NCBI RefSeq assembly: GCF_018070345.1
Contig: NZ_JAGPXX010000014.1
Span: 87,725 to 151,724 of the forward strand
Length of the DNA stretch: 64,000 nucleotides
Direction of reading: 5' to 3'
Source of the DNA: Streptomyces sp. F63
Lineage (GTDB): Bacteria > Actinomycetota > Actinomycetes > Streptomycetales > Streptomycetaceae
Below, in pieces: positions 55,013-62,412 of the stretch. Positions within the stretch are counted from its first letter, which is position 1. Every line of letters starts with the position of its first letter. A model generated the notes under the pieces. The model had not been told where the DNA came from, ran no database searches, and was given only the letters and a program-made list of their open reading frames with translations. The position numbers and the translations under genes were made by a program.

Positions 55013-55762
55013 ATGCTGGGAGTCACCGATCTTCCGACGTATCTGGTCGGACTTGCCCTGATCATCCTGCTGCCGGGGCCCAACAGCCTGTATGTGCTGT
55101 CGGTCGCCGCACGCCGCGGGGTGCGGCGGGGCTACGCGGCGGCGGGCGGGGTGTTCTGCGGGGACGCGGTGCTGATGCTGCTCTCCGCCGCCGGTGTCGC
55201 CTCGCTGCTCCAGGCCAACGCGCTGCTCTACAGCATCGTGAAGTACGCGGGCGCCGGCTATCTGACGTGGCTGGCGATCGGCATGCTGCGCGCCGCCGTG
55301 GGGATGTGGCGGAAGCGGCAGGGGCGCCCGGCCCGGGACCCTGCCGTGCCGGTCGCCCGGGCGGTTCCGGGGACCACTGGGACCACGGGGACCACTGGGA
55401 CCACTGGGACCACGGGGGCCGCGGGGACCACGGGGGCCGACCGGTCCGCCGCCGGTGAGCGGCCGTTCCGGCGGGCCCTCGGGATCAGCCTGCTCAACCC
55501 GAAGGCGATCCTCTTCTTCGTTTCGTTCTTCGTGCAGTTCGTCGATCCGGGGTATGCCCACCCGGCGCTGTCCTTCCTGCTGCTGGGGGCCTTCTGCCAG
55601 CTCTTCAGCTTCCTCTACCTGACCGCCCTGATCCTCGGCGGCAGCCGGCTCGCGGAGCGGTTCCGCCGGCGCAGGCGCCTCGCCGCCGGTGTCACCTCCG
55701 CCGCGGGCGCCCTCTTTCTGGGCTTCGCAGTGAAGCTCTCACTCAGCAGCGCGGTGGGCTGA
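55013..55762 (+). CDS. LysE/LeuE family amino acid exporter
   Basis: The 249-residue RhtB/LysE-type protein has six helices and the family motif LLPGPNSLYVLSVAARRG near the N-terminus, then AGAGYLTWLAIGMLR and SLLNPKAILFFVSFFVQF. Such proteins export amino acids; the LeuE subgroup exports leucine and is the closest by motif. A central loop (residues 120-143) consists of eight GTT-type tripeptide repeats, absent from usual members. No regulator of the LysG type is adjacent. Confidence 0.9.
   Translation: MLGVTDLPTYLVGLALIILLPGPNSLYVLSVAARRGVRRGYAAAGGVFCGDAVLMLLSAAGVASLLQANALLYSIVKYAGAGYLTWLAIGMLRAAVGMWRKRQGRPARDPAVPVARAVPGTTGTTGTTGTTGTTGAAGTTGADRSAAGERPFRRALGISLLNPKAILFFVSFFVQFVDPGYAHPALSFLLLGAFCQLFSFLYLTALILGGSRLAERFRRRRRLAAGVTSAAGALFLGFAVKLSLSSAVG
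55370..55441 (+). repeat. 9-bp tandem repeat inside the LysE-type gene
   Basis: Eight units of 9 bp (GGGACCACT or GGGACCACG, two changed to Ala/Asp codons) encode GTT repeats in a cytoplasmic loop. The period keeps the frame. Confidence 0.9.
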
Positions 55763-55919
55763 TCCCCGGGGCGGCACCCCGGCCCCTGGCACCCCGCCCT
55801 CCGGTACCCCGCGCTCCCTCCGGCCGCCGCCCATTCCGGGACCCGTGCGCTCACGCCGCCCGTCCCCGCAGCGTCGCCGTCCCGGGGTATCGCCGTCCAG
55901 GGGCTCCGCCGTCGCCGTC

Positions 55920-56621
55920 TCACGGCGCGAGGACGTCCAGTTCCGCCATGGCGCCCACGGTGATCTCCCGGGTCAGCCGCTCCGCGCGCTCCTCGTCCCG
56001 GGCCCGTACCGCTTCCGCGACCTGGACGTGCAGGGTGACCGCGGCCGGGTCGGGGTCGCTGAACATCACCCGGTGCCGGGTGCGGCCGGTCAGCACCTCG
56101 GCCACGACATCGCCCAGCTTGGCGAACATCTCGTTGCCCGAGGCCCGCAGCACGACGCGGTGGAACGCCACGTCGTGCACCAGGTAGGCGTCGAGCTGCC
56201 CGCCGCGCGAGGTCGCCACCATGCCCAGGGCGTGCCCGGTGAGTTCGGCGCACTGCTCGGCCGTCGCCAGCCGGGCGGCCAGACCCGCGGCGGCGGGTTC
56301 GACGGCGGAGCGCAGCACGGTGAGCGAACGGAGCTGCCGCGGCCGGTCGGGGCCCGCCAGCCGCCAGCGGATCACCTGGGGGTCGAAGACGTTCCACTCC
56401 TCGGTGGGCCGCACGGTGACCCCGACGCGGCGCCGGGACTCCACCAGCCGCATCGACTCCAGTACGCGGACGGCCTCCCGCACCACGGTCCGCGAAACGT
56501 CGAAGCGCTGTTCGAGCTCGTCCGTGCGCAGCACCGTCCCGGGCGGATACTCGCCCGACGCGATGGCGGGGCCGAGCGTCGCCAGCAGCTTCGCGTGCAG
56601 TCCCCGCTCCTGGCCCGTCAT
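55920..56621 (-). CDS. GntR/FadR-type regulator, probable gluconate repressor
   Basis: The 233-residue protein has a FadR-type winged helix (about 5-72: GTVLRTDELEQRFDVSRTVVREAVRVLESMRLVE) and an all-helical FCD effector domain with the metal-binding pattern around DVAFHRVVLRASGNEMF and HVQVAEAV. It is divergent from the gluconate kinase and permease genes and a palindromic pair lies between, so it most likely represses them until gluconate or a derivative binds. It may also control itself. Confidence 0.9.
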   Translation of the reverse strand: MTGQERGLHAKLLATLGPAIASGEYPPGTVLRTDELEQRFDVSRTVVREAVRVLESMRLVESRRRVGVTVRPTEEWNVFDPQVIRWRLAGPDRPRQLRSLTVLRSAVEPAAAGLAARLATAEQCAELTGHALGMVATSRGGQLDAYLVHDVAFHRVVLRASGNEMFAKLGDVVAEVLTGRTRHRVMFSDPDPAAVTLHVQVAEAVRARDEERAERLTREITVGAMAELDVLAP

Positions 56622-56696
56622 GCGTCTGCGTCTCCCCGTGTCCGGTTCGCTTCACTGCGTGGAGGCAAGCCTACGGGGCGACCCCGTGCCGCTTTT

Positions 56697-56739
56697 ATGT
56701 ATGACATTTGGGTGACGGGCTCTTGAATAAGTCATACAT
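56697..56739. promoter_or_regulatory. GntR operator pair between gluconate regulator and kinase
   Basis: ATGTATGAC (56697-56705) and GTCATACAT (56731-56739) are perfect inverted copies with 25 bp between. The area is A/T-rich and holds likely promoter elements for both directions, for example TTGAAT at 56723. Confidence 0.6.
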
Positions 56740-56871
56740 GTGGCCGGAGTATGGTCCGGCAGCCATCGGACCACCCGGCTCGGCGGCCGGCCGCCGGCAC
56801 CGCCAACCGGCACCGCCAACCGGTACCGGAACCTGCCTGCACCGGAAACCAGCAGAGACAGCGAGGTAGTG

Positions 56872-57450
56872 ATGCCCACCCCCCACGTCGTGGTCGTCAT
56901 GGGTGTGTCCGGCACGGGCAAGACGACCGTCGGCCGGCTTCTGGCGGACGAACTCGGGGTTCCGTACGCCGAGGCCGACGACTTCCACCCGCCGGCCAAC
57001 ATCGAGAAGATGCGCGCCGGCGTCCCCCTCGACGACCGGGACCGCGAACCCTGGCTGGACGCCATCGGCGCCTGGGCGCACGGCCGGCTCGGCAAGGGCG
57101 GGGTCGTCAGCTGCTCCGCTCTCAAGCGGGCTTACCGCGACCGGCTGCGCGCCGCCGCGCCCGGTCTGTTCTTCCTCCACCTCGCGGGCGACCGCGACCT
57201 GATCGCGCAGCGGCTCGAACAGCGGCGAGGCCACTTCATGCCCGGGGCCCTGCTGGACTCCCAGTTCGCCACGCTGGAACCGCTGCGGGGGGATGAGCGG
57301 GGCGTCACGCTCTCCGTCACGGCCACGCCGGAGGAGATCACCACCCGCGTGGCGGCGGCCCTCCGTGCCCTCCCCGCCGCATCCCGTTCCGCCGCCCTCC
57401 CCACGGAGAAACCGGAGAATCCAATGGAGCGTTCTCATGGAAGCGATTGA
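56872..57450 (+). CDS. gntK: Gluconokinase
   Basis: Gluconokinase phosphorylates gluconate to 6-phosphogluconate. The 192-residue P-loop kinase has GVSGTGKTT at 11-19, EADDFHPPANIEKMRAGVPLDDRDREPWL, and SCSALKRAYRDRLR, all family hallmarks. The ATG at 56872 follows GAGG; longer frames extend into the promoter. The C-terminus overlaps the permease gene by 14 bp. It is in a kinase-permease operon controlled by the divergent GntR gene. Confidence 0.95.
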   Translation: MPTPHVVVVMGVSGTGKTTVGRLLADELGVPYAEADDFHPPANIEKMRAGVPLDDRDREPWLDAIGAWAHGRLGKGGVVSCSALKRAYRDRLRAAAPGLFFLHLAGDRDLIAQRLEQRRGHFMPGALLDSQFATLEPLRGDERGVTLSVTATPEEITTRVAAALRALPAASRSAALPTEKPENPMERSHGSD

Positions 57451-58888
57451 CCCGGCCTACGGCACCGCCACTCTGCTGCTCATAGCGGCGGGAGCCGTCG
57501 CCCTGCTGCTGTTCCTGATCATGAAGGTGAAGCTGCACGCCTTCGTGTCGCTCGTCCTGGTGAGCCTGCTGACGGCCCTGGTCGCCGGCTTCCCGCTCGC
57601 GGACGTCCCCGCCGCCATGATGTTCGGCTTCTCCAGCACGCTGGGCTCGGTGGCCCTGCTCGTCGCCTTCGGCGTGATGCTCGGGCGGCTGATGGAGGTC
57701 ACCGGCGGCGCGCAGGTGCTGGCCGACAGCCTGATCGGCCGGTTCGGGGAGAAACGGGCCCCGCTGGCCCTCGGCATCGCCGCACTGCTCTTCGGGTTTC
57801 CGATCTTCTTCGACGCCGGCCTGGTCGTGTTCCTGCCGATCATCCTGACCGTGGCCCGGCGCTTCGGCGGCTCCCTGCTGCTGTACGCGCTCCCCGCCGC
57901 GGGAGCCTTCGCCGCCATGCACGCGATCGTCCCGCCGCACCCCGGTCCGGTCGCCGCGGCCGAGGCCCTGGGCGGCAGTGTCGGCGTCAGCCTGCTGGTC
58001 GGTATTCCGGTCGCTGTCGCGTCCTGGTACGTCGGTGTGCTGCTCGTTTCCCGCCGTCTCGGCGCGCGTATCGACGTCTCCGTCCCCGTCGCGCTCTTCG
58101 GCGAGGTCAACGGTGGGCGAGGGGCGGCTGGACGGGACGGGGAGGGGGAGGCCGCGGGAGACGGTGCCGGCCCCGCGGCCGGCGAGGCGCGGCTCGACCG
58201 CCGCCCGCCGTCCTTCCGTACCGTTCTGCTGCTCCTGCTGGTGCCGCTCGTCCTGATCTCCTTCGACACCGTCCTCGACACCCTCACCGTGTCCGGTGTG
58301 CTGGAGGAGGGCCAGAGCTGGGCCGCGTTCCTCAGCCTCCTCGGCAACACCCCGGTGGCCCTGCTGATCACCGTGCTTGCGGCGATCGCCGTCCTGGGAC
58401 GGCCGCGGGCCCGGATGACCGAGGTCACCAAGATCCTCGACGACGCCCTCGGACCGATCTGCTCCATCATCCTGATCACCGGCGCCGGCGGGATGTTCGG
58501 CGGCGTCCTGCGGCTCAGCGGCATCGGGGACGCCCTGAGCGGCTCCCTCGCCGATCTCGGTATCTCGCTGATCGTTCAGGCGTTCGTCATCGCCACGCTG
58601 CTGCGGGTCGCGCAGGGTTCGGCGACGGTCGCCCTGACCACCACCGCCGGACTCATCGCCGGCGCCGTCGCGGACGCGGGCCTGGGGGACTTCCAGATCG
58701 CGCTGATCGTCGTCGCCATCGCGGCGGGCGCGACCGTGCTGTCGCATGTGAACGACTCCGGCTTCTGGCTGGTCAGCCGGTTCTTCGGGATGGACGAGAA
58801 GACCACGCTGAAGACCTGGACGGTGATGGAGACCACGCTCGGGCTCACCGCCTTCGTGATCGCGCTGAGCTTCTGGATGGTCGTCTGA
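57437..58888 (+). CDS. Gluconate permease (GntP family)
   Basis: The 483-residue GntP-family transporter has about twelve hydrophobic segments, MHAIVPPHPGPVAAAEALG in the substrate region, and the conserved end HVNDSGFWLVSRFFGMDEKTTLKTWTVMET. It imports gluconate with protons. The ATG at 57437 lies inside the end of gntK, with GGAG 7 bp upstream. A Gly/Glu/Ala-rich cytoplasmic loop of about 40 residues (near 225-265) is longer than in E. coli GntP. Confidence 0.94.
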   Translation: MEAIDPAYGTATLLLIAAGAVALLLFLIMKVKLHAFVSLVLVSLLTALVAGFPLADVPAAMMFGFSSTLGSVALLVAFGVMLGRLMEVTGGAQVLADSLIGRFGEKRAPLALGIAALLFGFPIFFDAGLVVFLPIILTVARRFGGSLLLYALPAAGAFAAMHAIVPPHPGPVAAAEALGGSVGVSLLVGIPVAVASWYVGVLLVSRRLGARIDVSVPVALFGEVNGGRGAAGRDGEGEAAGDGAGPAAGEARLDRRPPSFRTVLLLLLVPLVLISFDTVLDTLTVSGVLEEGQSWAAFLSLLGNTPVALLITVLAAIAVLGRPRARMTEVTKILDDALGPICSIILITGAGGMFGGVLRLSGIGDALSGSLADLGISLIVQAFVIATLLRVAQGSATVALTTTAGLIAGAVADAGLGDFQIALIVVAIAAGATVLSHVNDSGFWLVSRFFGMDEKTTLKTWTVMETTLGLTAFVIALSFWMVV

Positions 58889-59091
58889 CGGATGCTCCGG
58901 TCAACCGGCCGGGACGACCGGGAGCGACCGGGGCGGCCGGCGCCGACGAGCCGGTGACCACCGCCGCGGCTTCCGCCGCCTCCGGCGCACCAGCCACCCC
59001 GGGGCGCGGGCTCTCGATGGACGCCCCGCGCCCCGGGGCCCCGGCCGTAATCCCTTCGACAGGTCCGTGTCCGTTTCGGCAGGCTTCCGTC

Positions 59092-59751
59092 ATGGACCCG
59101 CACGAGGTGCACCACTGGCCGCTGTACGGCCTGCGCATCACCACACCCCGCCTCGAACTGCGCGTGCCGGGCATCGCGCTTCTGGACGAACTGGCCGCCG
59201 TCGCGGCGGACGAGGTGCACGATCCGGCGGAGATGCCGTTCTCGTTCCCGTGGACCGATGTGGCTCCCGAGGAGCGAGGCAGAGCCACCTTCCAGCATGT
59301 ACTGGGCACCATCGCGGAGTGGAGCCCCCGGAAGTGGACCCTGAGCCTCGCGGTGCTGTGCGAAGGCCGAGTCGTCGGCCGGCAGGACATGACGACCGGC
59401 GACTACGCCGTGACCCGCGAGGGGGAGACCGGCTCCTGGCTGGGCCTGGCCCACCAGGGGAAGGGCATCGGTACCAAAATGCGCGCCGCCGTGCTGCACC
59501 TGGCCTTCGGGGAGCTGGGTGCGCGCGCCATGACCACGGGAGCCATGACGGACAATCCGCGGTCGCTCGCGGTCTCCCGGAAGTGCGGCTACCGCCCCGA
59601 CGGCGAGACGGTGGTGGCGGTACGGGGTGCGGCCCGGACCGTGCTCCGGATGCGTCTGGACCGCGCCGGCTGGAAGGCCCATCGCACCGTTCCGGTGGAG
59701 GTCCACGGGGTGGGGGCCTGCCGTGGGCTCTTCGGCATTTCCCGGGGGTGA
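59092..59751 (+). CDS. GNAT family N-acetyltransferase (RimJ/RimL-like)
   Basis: The 219-residue protein has the acetyl-CoA fold with ITTPRLELRVPG at the start, WLGLAHQGKGIGTKMRAAVLHLAFGELG (the GNAT motif A with Q/G-x-G-x-G/T) and ARAMTTGAMTDNPRSLAVSRKCGYRPDG, as in RimJ/RimL-type N-terminal acetyltransferases. The target is unknown. The ribosome binding site before the ATG is weak. It is a single gene between the gluconate locus and the SDR. Confidence 0.88.
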   Translation: MDPHEVHHWPLYGLRITTPRLELRVPGIALLDELAAVAADEVHDPAEMPFSFPWTDVAPEERGRATFQHVLGTIAEWSPRKWTLSLAVLCEGRVVGRQDMTTGDYAVTREGETGSWLGLAHQGKGIGTKMRAAVLHLAFGELGARAMTTGAMTDNPRSLAVSRKCGYRPDGETVVAVRGAARTVLRMRLDRAGWKAHRTVPVEVHGVGACRGLFGISRG

Positions 59752-59806
59752 CGGCGCTTCCCCGGCTGAAGCGAGCGGGGTACGGTCCGGTGGCCGGAGG
59801 CGAAAT

Positions 59807-59876
59807 GAGACGGAGCGTCTTGCCTCTAAGCCGTGTTCACGCGTACGGTGTTCCATGGCGAGACGGCGCGTCTCGC
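59807..59876 (+). promoter_or_regulatory. Two TetR-like palindromes around the SDR promoter
   Basis: GAGACG-N3-CGTCTT at 59807-59821 and GCGAGACG-N3-CGTCTCGC at 59858-59876 are near-identical palindromes with centres 53 bp apart. Between them TTGCCT (59820) and TACGGT (59844) with 18-bp spacing look like a promoter. Two sites around a promoter suggest tight repression, perhaps by a TetR-type protein encoded outside the window. Confidence 0.6.
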
Positions 59877-59899
59877 TTCATTGATGCCGGAGCCGCTGC

Positions 59900-60847
59900 A
59901 TGCCCAATCCCCACACCCTCGCCACTCCCGCCACTCCCGCCACGGCAGAGACCACTCCCACCGGCTCATCCGCGGAACGGGCAGGGGCCGGCCGTGTCTG
60001 GTTCATCACCGGAGCGAGCCGCGGTCTCGGCCGTGCCTTCACCGAAGCGGCGCTCGACGCCGGTGACCGCGTGGTCGCCGTGGCCCGTACCGTCGCCCCG
60101 CTCGAACCGCTCCTCGCCGCTCACGGAGACCGTCTGTTCGTCCTTCCCCTGGACGTCACAGACCGCGAGGCCGTCTTTGAGACCGTCCGCAAGGCGGTGC
60201 GGCACTTCGGCCGTCTCGATGTCGTCGTCAACAACGCCGGGTTCCTCGCCATGGGCATGATCGAGGAGTTCGGCGAGGTCGAGGCGCGCGCCCAGATGGA
60301 CACGAACTTCTTCGGTGCCCTCTGGACCTGCCAAGCGGTGCTGCCCGCCCTGCGCGCCCAGGGCTCCGGGCGCGTCGTGCAGATCTCCAGCATCGGCGCC
60401 GTCGGCGGATTCGCGCTCACCGGGATGTACAGCGCAAGCAAGTTCGCCCTGGAAGGGATGAGCGAGGCGCTGGCCGCGGAGGCGGCCGGCTTCGGTGTGA
60501 AGGTCACCATCGTCGAGCCCGGAGGCTACTGGACGGATCTCTACACCACGGGACTGGCCGCCACCGAACCGATGGAGGCCTACGCGCCGCTCCGCGCCGA
60601 ACTGGAGAAGCGCTTCGCGGAGGAATCCGTGGACAGCCCACCGCGCCTCGCCGCCGAAGCAGTGATGAAACTCGTGGACAGCGCGGACCCGCCCTTGCGG
60701 CTGCTGCTCGGCAGTTCCTGCTACGACGCGGCCCTCGACCTCACCCGGGGGAAGATGAACACCTGGGCGGCCTGGGAGGAGACCAGCCGAGCCGCCGAAC
60801 AGGCCACCGGGGCCCCCGAGGGATACGGGCCCGGACAGGGCGGGTAG
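59900..60847 (+). CDS. Short-chain dehydrogenase/reductase
   Basis: The 315-residue classical SDR has the NAD(P) loop TGASRGLG (37-44), NNAG, and the catalytic YSASK (Tyr177, Lys181), with VEPGGYWTDLY after the active site. Members of this branch act on varied alcohols or ketones; the substrate is unknown. The first 30 residues are Thr/Ala/Pro-rich. GGAG precedes the ATG by 8 bp. The two operator-like palindromes upstream imply induction by a specific ligand. Confidence 0.9.
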   Translation: MPNPHTLATPATPATAETTPTGSSAERAGAGRVWFITGASRGLGRAFTEAALDAGDRVVAVARTVAPLEPLLAAHGDRLFVLPLDVTDREAVFETVRKAVRHFGRLDVVVNNAGFLAMGMIEEFGEVEARAQMDTNFFGALWTCQAVLPALRAQGSGRVVQISSIGAVGGFALTGMYSASKFALEGMSEALAAEAAGFGVKVTIVEPGGYWTDLYTTGLAATEPMEAYAPLRAELEKRFAEESVDSPPRLAAEAVMKLVDSADPPLRLLLGSSCYDAALDLTRGKMNTWAAWEETSRAAEQATGAPEGYGPGQGG

Positions 60848-60851
60848 GGGC

Positions 60852-60921
60852 AGCGCGGACGGGGCCGGGGTGGACGGGGGTGCGCCCAGGGGGAGCGCGG
60901 ACGGGGCCGGGGTGGACGGGG
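60852..60921. repeat. 28-bp direct repeat after the SDR gene
   Basis: Identical 28-bp copies at 60852-60879 and 60894-60921 (42-bp period) lie between convergent SDR and map genes. The sequence is G-rich on the plus strand. Confidence 0.85.
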
Positions 60922-60952
60922 CCGGCGCGGACGGGGTCGGGGCGATGTACCG

Positions 60953-61720
60953 TCACGGCAGGGTGAGGACGCGGGGGCCGTCCTCCGTGACGGCGACGGT
61001 GTGCTCGACATGGGCAGCCCGGCTACCGTCCGCGGTGAACAAGGTCCAGCCGTCCGGGCCGGTCCGGTAGTCGTCGCCCCCACCTGCCATGAACATCGGC
61101 TCGATGGCGAGCGTCAGGCCGTGGCGCAGGGGGAAACCGCGCCCGGGGCGCCCGCGGTTGGGGAGGTGCGGGTCCTCGTGCATGCGCCGGCCGATGCCGT
61201 GCCCGCCGAAGTCCCGGGGCATTCCGCAGCGGGCCGCCAGGGCGGCGGACTGGATCGCGTGCGAGATATCACCGAGACGCCGACCGGCCACGGCGGTGGC
61301 GATGGCCGCGGCGAGAGCCTCCTCGGTGGCTCCGATCAGATCCAGATCGGCCGGGCGGGGCGTGCCGACGGTGAAGCTGACGGCGGCGTCCCCGGTCCAC
61401 CCGTCCAGTTCCGCACCGCAGTCGACGCTGACCAGGTCGCCGTCGCGGAGCCGATAGCCGGTCGGGATTCCGTGGACGACGGCATCGTTGACGGAGGTGC
61501 AGATCACCGCCGGAAACGGGGTGGGTGCGAACGACGGCCGATAGCCGAGAAAGGGCGAGCGTGCCCCGGCCTCGGCCAGTACGGCGCGGGCCGCTCCGTC
61601 AAGCTCGCGCAGTGAGACCCCGACGGCTGCCGCCTCCCGGGCGGCCGCGAGCGCGTGGGCCACGACGCGCCCGGCCTCCCGCATCGCTTCCAGGGCCCTG
61701 TCGGTCTTGATCTCCACCAT
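60953..61720 (-). CDS. map: Type I methionine aminopeptidase
   Basis: The 255-residue enzyme removes initiator methionine from new proteins. Metal ligands are in VSVDCGAELDGWTGDAAVSF (two Asp), GGHGIGRRMHEDPHLPN (His), LAIEPMF (Glu) and HVEHTVAV (Glu). The start at 61720 (MVEIKTDRALEAMREAG) matches relatives; ATG at 61741 is also possible. Longer frames upstream run through an 8-bp repeat and encode only Arg/Pro/Ala. Streptomyces usually has more than one map gene; this one stands alone, not next to secY/adk/infA. Confidence 0.92.
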   Translation of the reverse strand: MVEIKTDRALEAMREAGRVVAHALAAAREAAAVGVSLRELDGAARAVLAEAGARSPFLGYRPSFAPTPFPAVICTSVNDAVVHGIPTGYRLRDGDLVSVDCGAELDGWTGDAAVSFTVGTPRPADLDLIGATEEALAAAIATAVAGRRLGDISHAIQSAALAARCGMPRDFGGHGIGRRMHEDPHLPNRGRPGRGFPLRHGLTLAIEPMFMAGGGDDYRTGPDGWTLFTADGSRAAHVEHTVAVTEDGPRVLTLP

Positions 61721-61750
61721 GTCCTGCGGCACCTCTCCCATTCCGTCACC

Positions 61751-61804
61751 GGGCGGCCGGGCGGCCGGGCGGCCGGGCGGCCGGGCGGCCGGGCGGCCGG
61801 GCGG
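61751..61804. repeat. 8-bp tandem repeat in the map leader
   Basis: GGGCGGCC repeats six times (61751-61798) plus a partial copy. The units are a perfect simple repeat 31 bp upstream of the map start codon and inside its likely 5' leader. Confidence 0.95.
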
Positions 61805-61842
61805 TCCCTCGGTCGTCGGGGCGCGGTATCCGGCGCACTCCA

Positions 61843-61864
61843 ATTCTTATACCGGTATTAGTAT
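61843..61864. promoter_or_regulatory. Divergent promoters sharing a palindrome
   Basis: The perfect palindrome ATACCGGTAT (61849-61858) lies between TAGTAT (61859-61864, plus strand -10, 6 bp before the XRE start) and TATAAG (about 61848-61843, minus strand -10 for map). A factor bound here could block both; the XRE product is a natural candidate. Confidence 0.5.
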
Positions 61865-61870
61865 CACGAC

Positions 61871-62146
61871 ATGGTGAGAACTCCTCTGACCCCGTGGGAA
61901 TGGCAGCGCGGTGAACGATTCGGCGCCTTGCTGCGCCGGGCCCGTGGGGACCGCAGCATGGTGGAGGTCGCCGCAGCGGCCGGAGTGTCGGCCGAGACGC
62001 TGCGCAAGATCGAAACCGGCCGGGCCCCGACACCCGCCTTCTTCACGGTGGCAGCACTGGCCGGAGTGCTGGGCCTGTCCCTGGACGAACTGGCAGCCGC
62101 CTGCGCACAGGACGCGGGCACGGACCTGGAGAAGGTGTCCGCATGA
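61871..62146 (+). CDS. Small XRE family helix-turn-helix protein
   Basis: The 91-residue protein is an HTH_3-type DNA-binding domain almost alone: RGERFGALLRRARGDRSMVEVAAAAGVSAETLRKIETGRAPTPAFF. The ATG follows a -10-like TAGTAT by only 6 bp, so the message is probably leaderless. Its stop overlaps the redoxin start (ATGA). It likely controls its own divergent promoter region. Confidence 0.88.
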   Translation: MVRTPLTPWEWQRGERFGALLRRARGDRSMVEVAAAAGVSAETLRKIETGRAPTPAFFTVAALAGVLGLSLDELAAACAQDAGTDLEKVSA

Positions 62147-62412
62147 CACAGCAGAGTGAAGGTGTGGTCGTCTACTGGCGGCCCGGTTGCCCGTTCTGCA
62201 TGAAGCTGCGGCTGCGCCTGCGATTCACGCGGCTGCGGTACAGCGAGGTGAACATCTGGCGGGACAAGGAAGCTGCGGCCTTCGTCCGGTCGGTGGCGAA
62301 CGGGAACGAGGTCGTGCCAACGGTGACCGTGGCGGGCCATCCGATGGTGAACCCGTCGAAGCGGCAGCTCATGGCGGCCGTCGAGACATACGCCCCGCAC
62401 TTGCTGGCCTAG
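62143..62412 (+). CDS. Glutaredoxin-like protein (mycoredoxin type)
   Basis: The 89-residue thioredoxin-fold protein has the redox motif CPFC (Cys16, Cys19), the cis-proline segment EVVPTVTVAG, and GHPMVNPS, as in mycoredoxin/NrdH-like proteins. In actinobacteria such proteins reduce mixed disulfides with mycothiol. Coupled translation with the XRE gene suggests redox-linked regulation, which is inference. It is the last gene before a long non-coding stretch. Confidence 0.9.
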   Translation: MTQQSEGVVVYWRPGCPFCMKLRLRLRFTRLRYSEVNIWRDKEAAAFVRSVANGNEVVPTVTVAGHPMVNPSKRQLMAAVETYAPHLLA

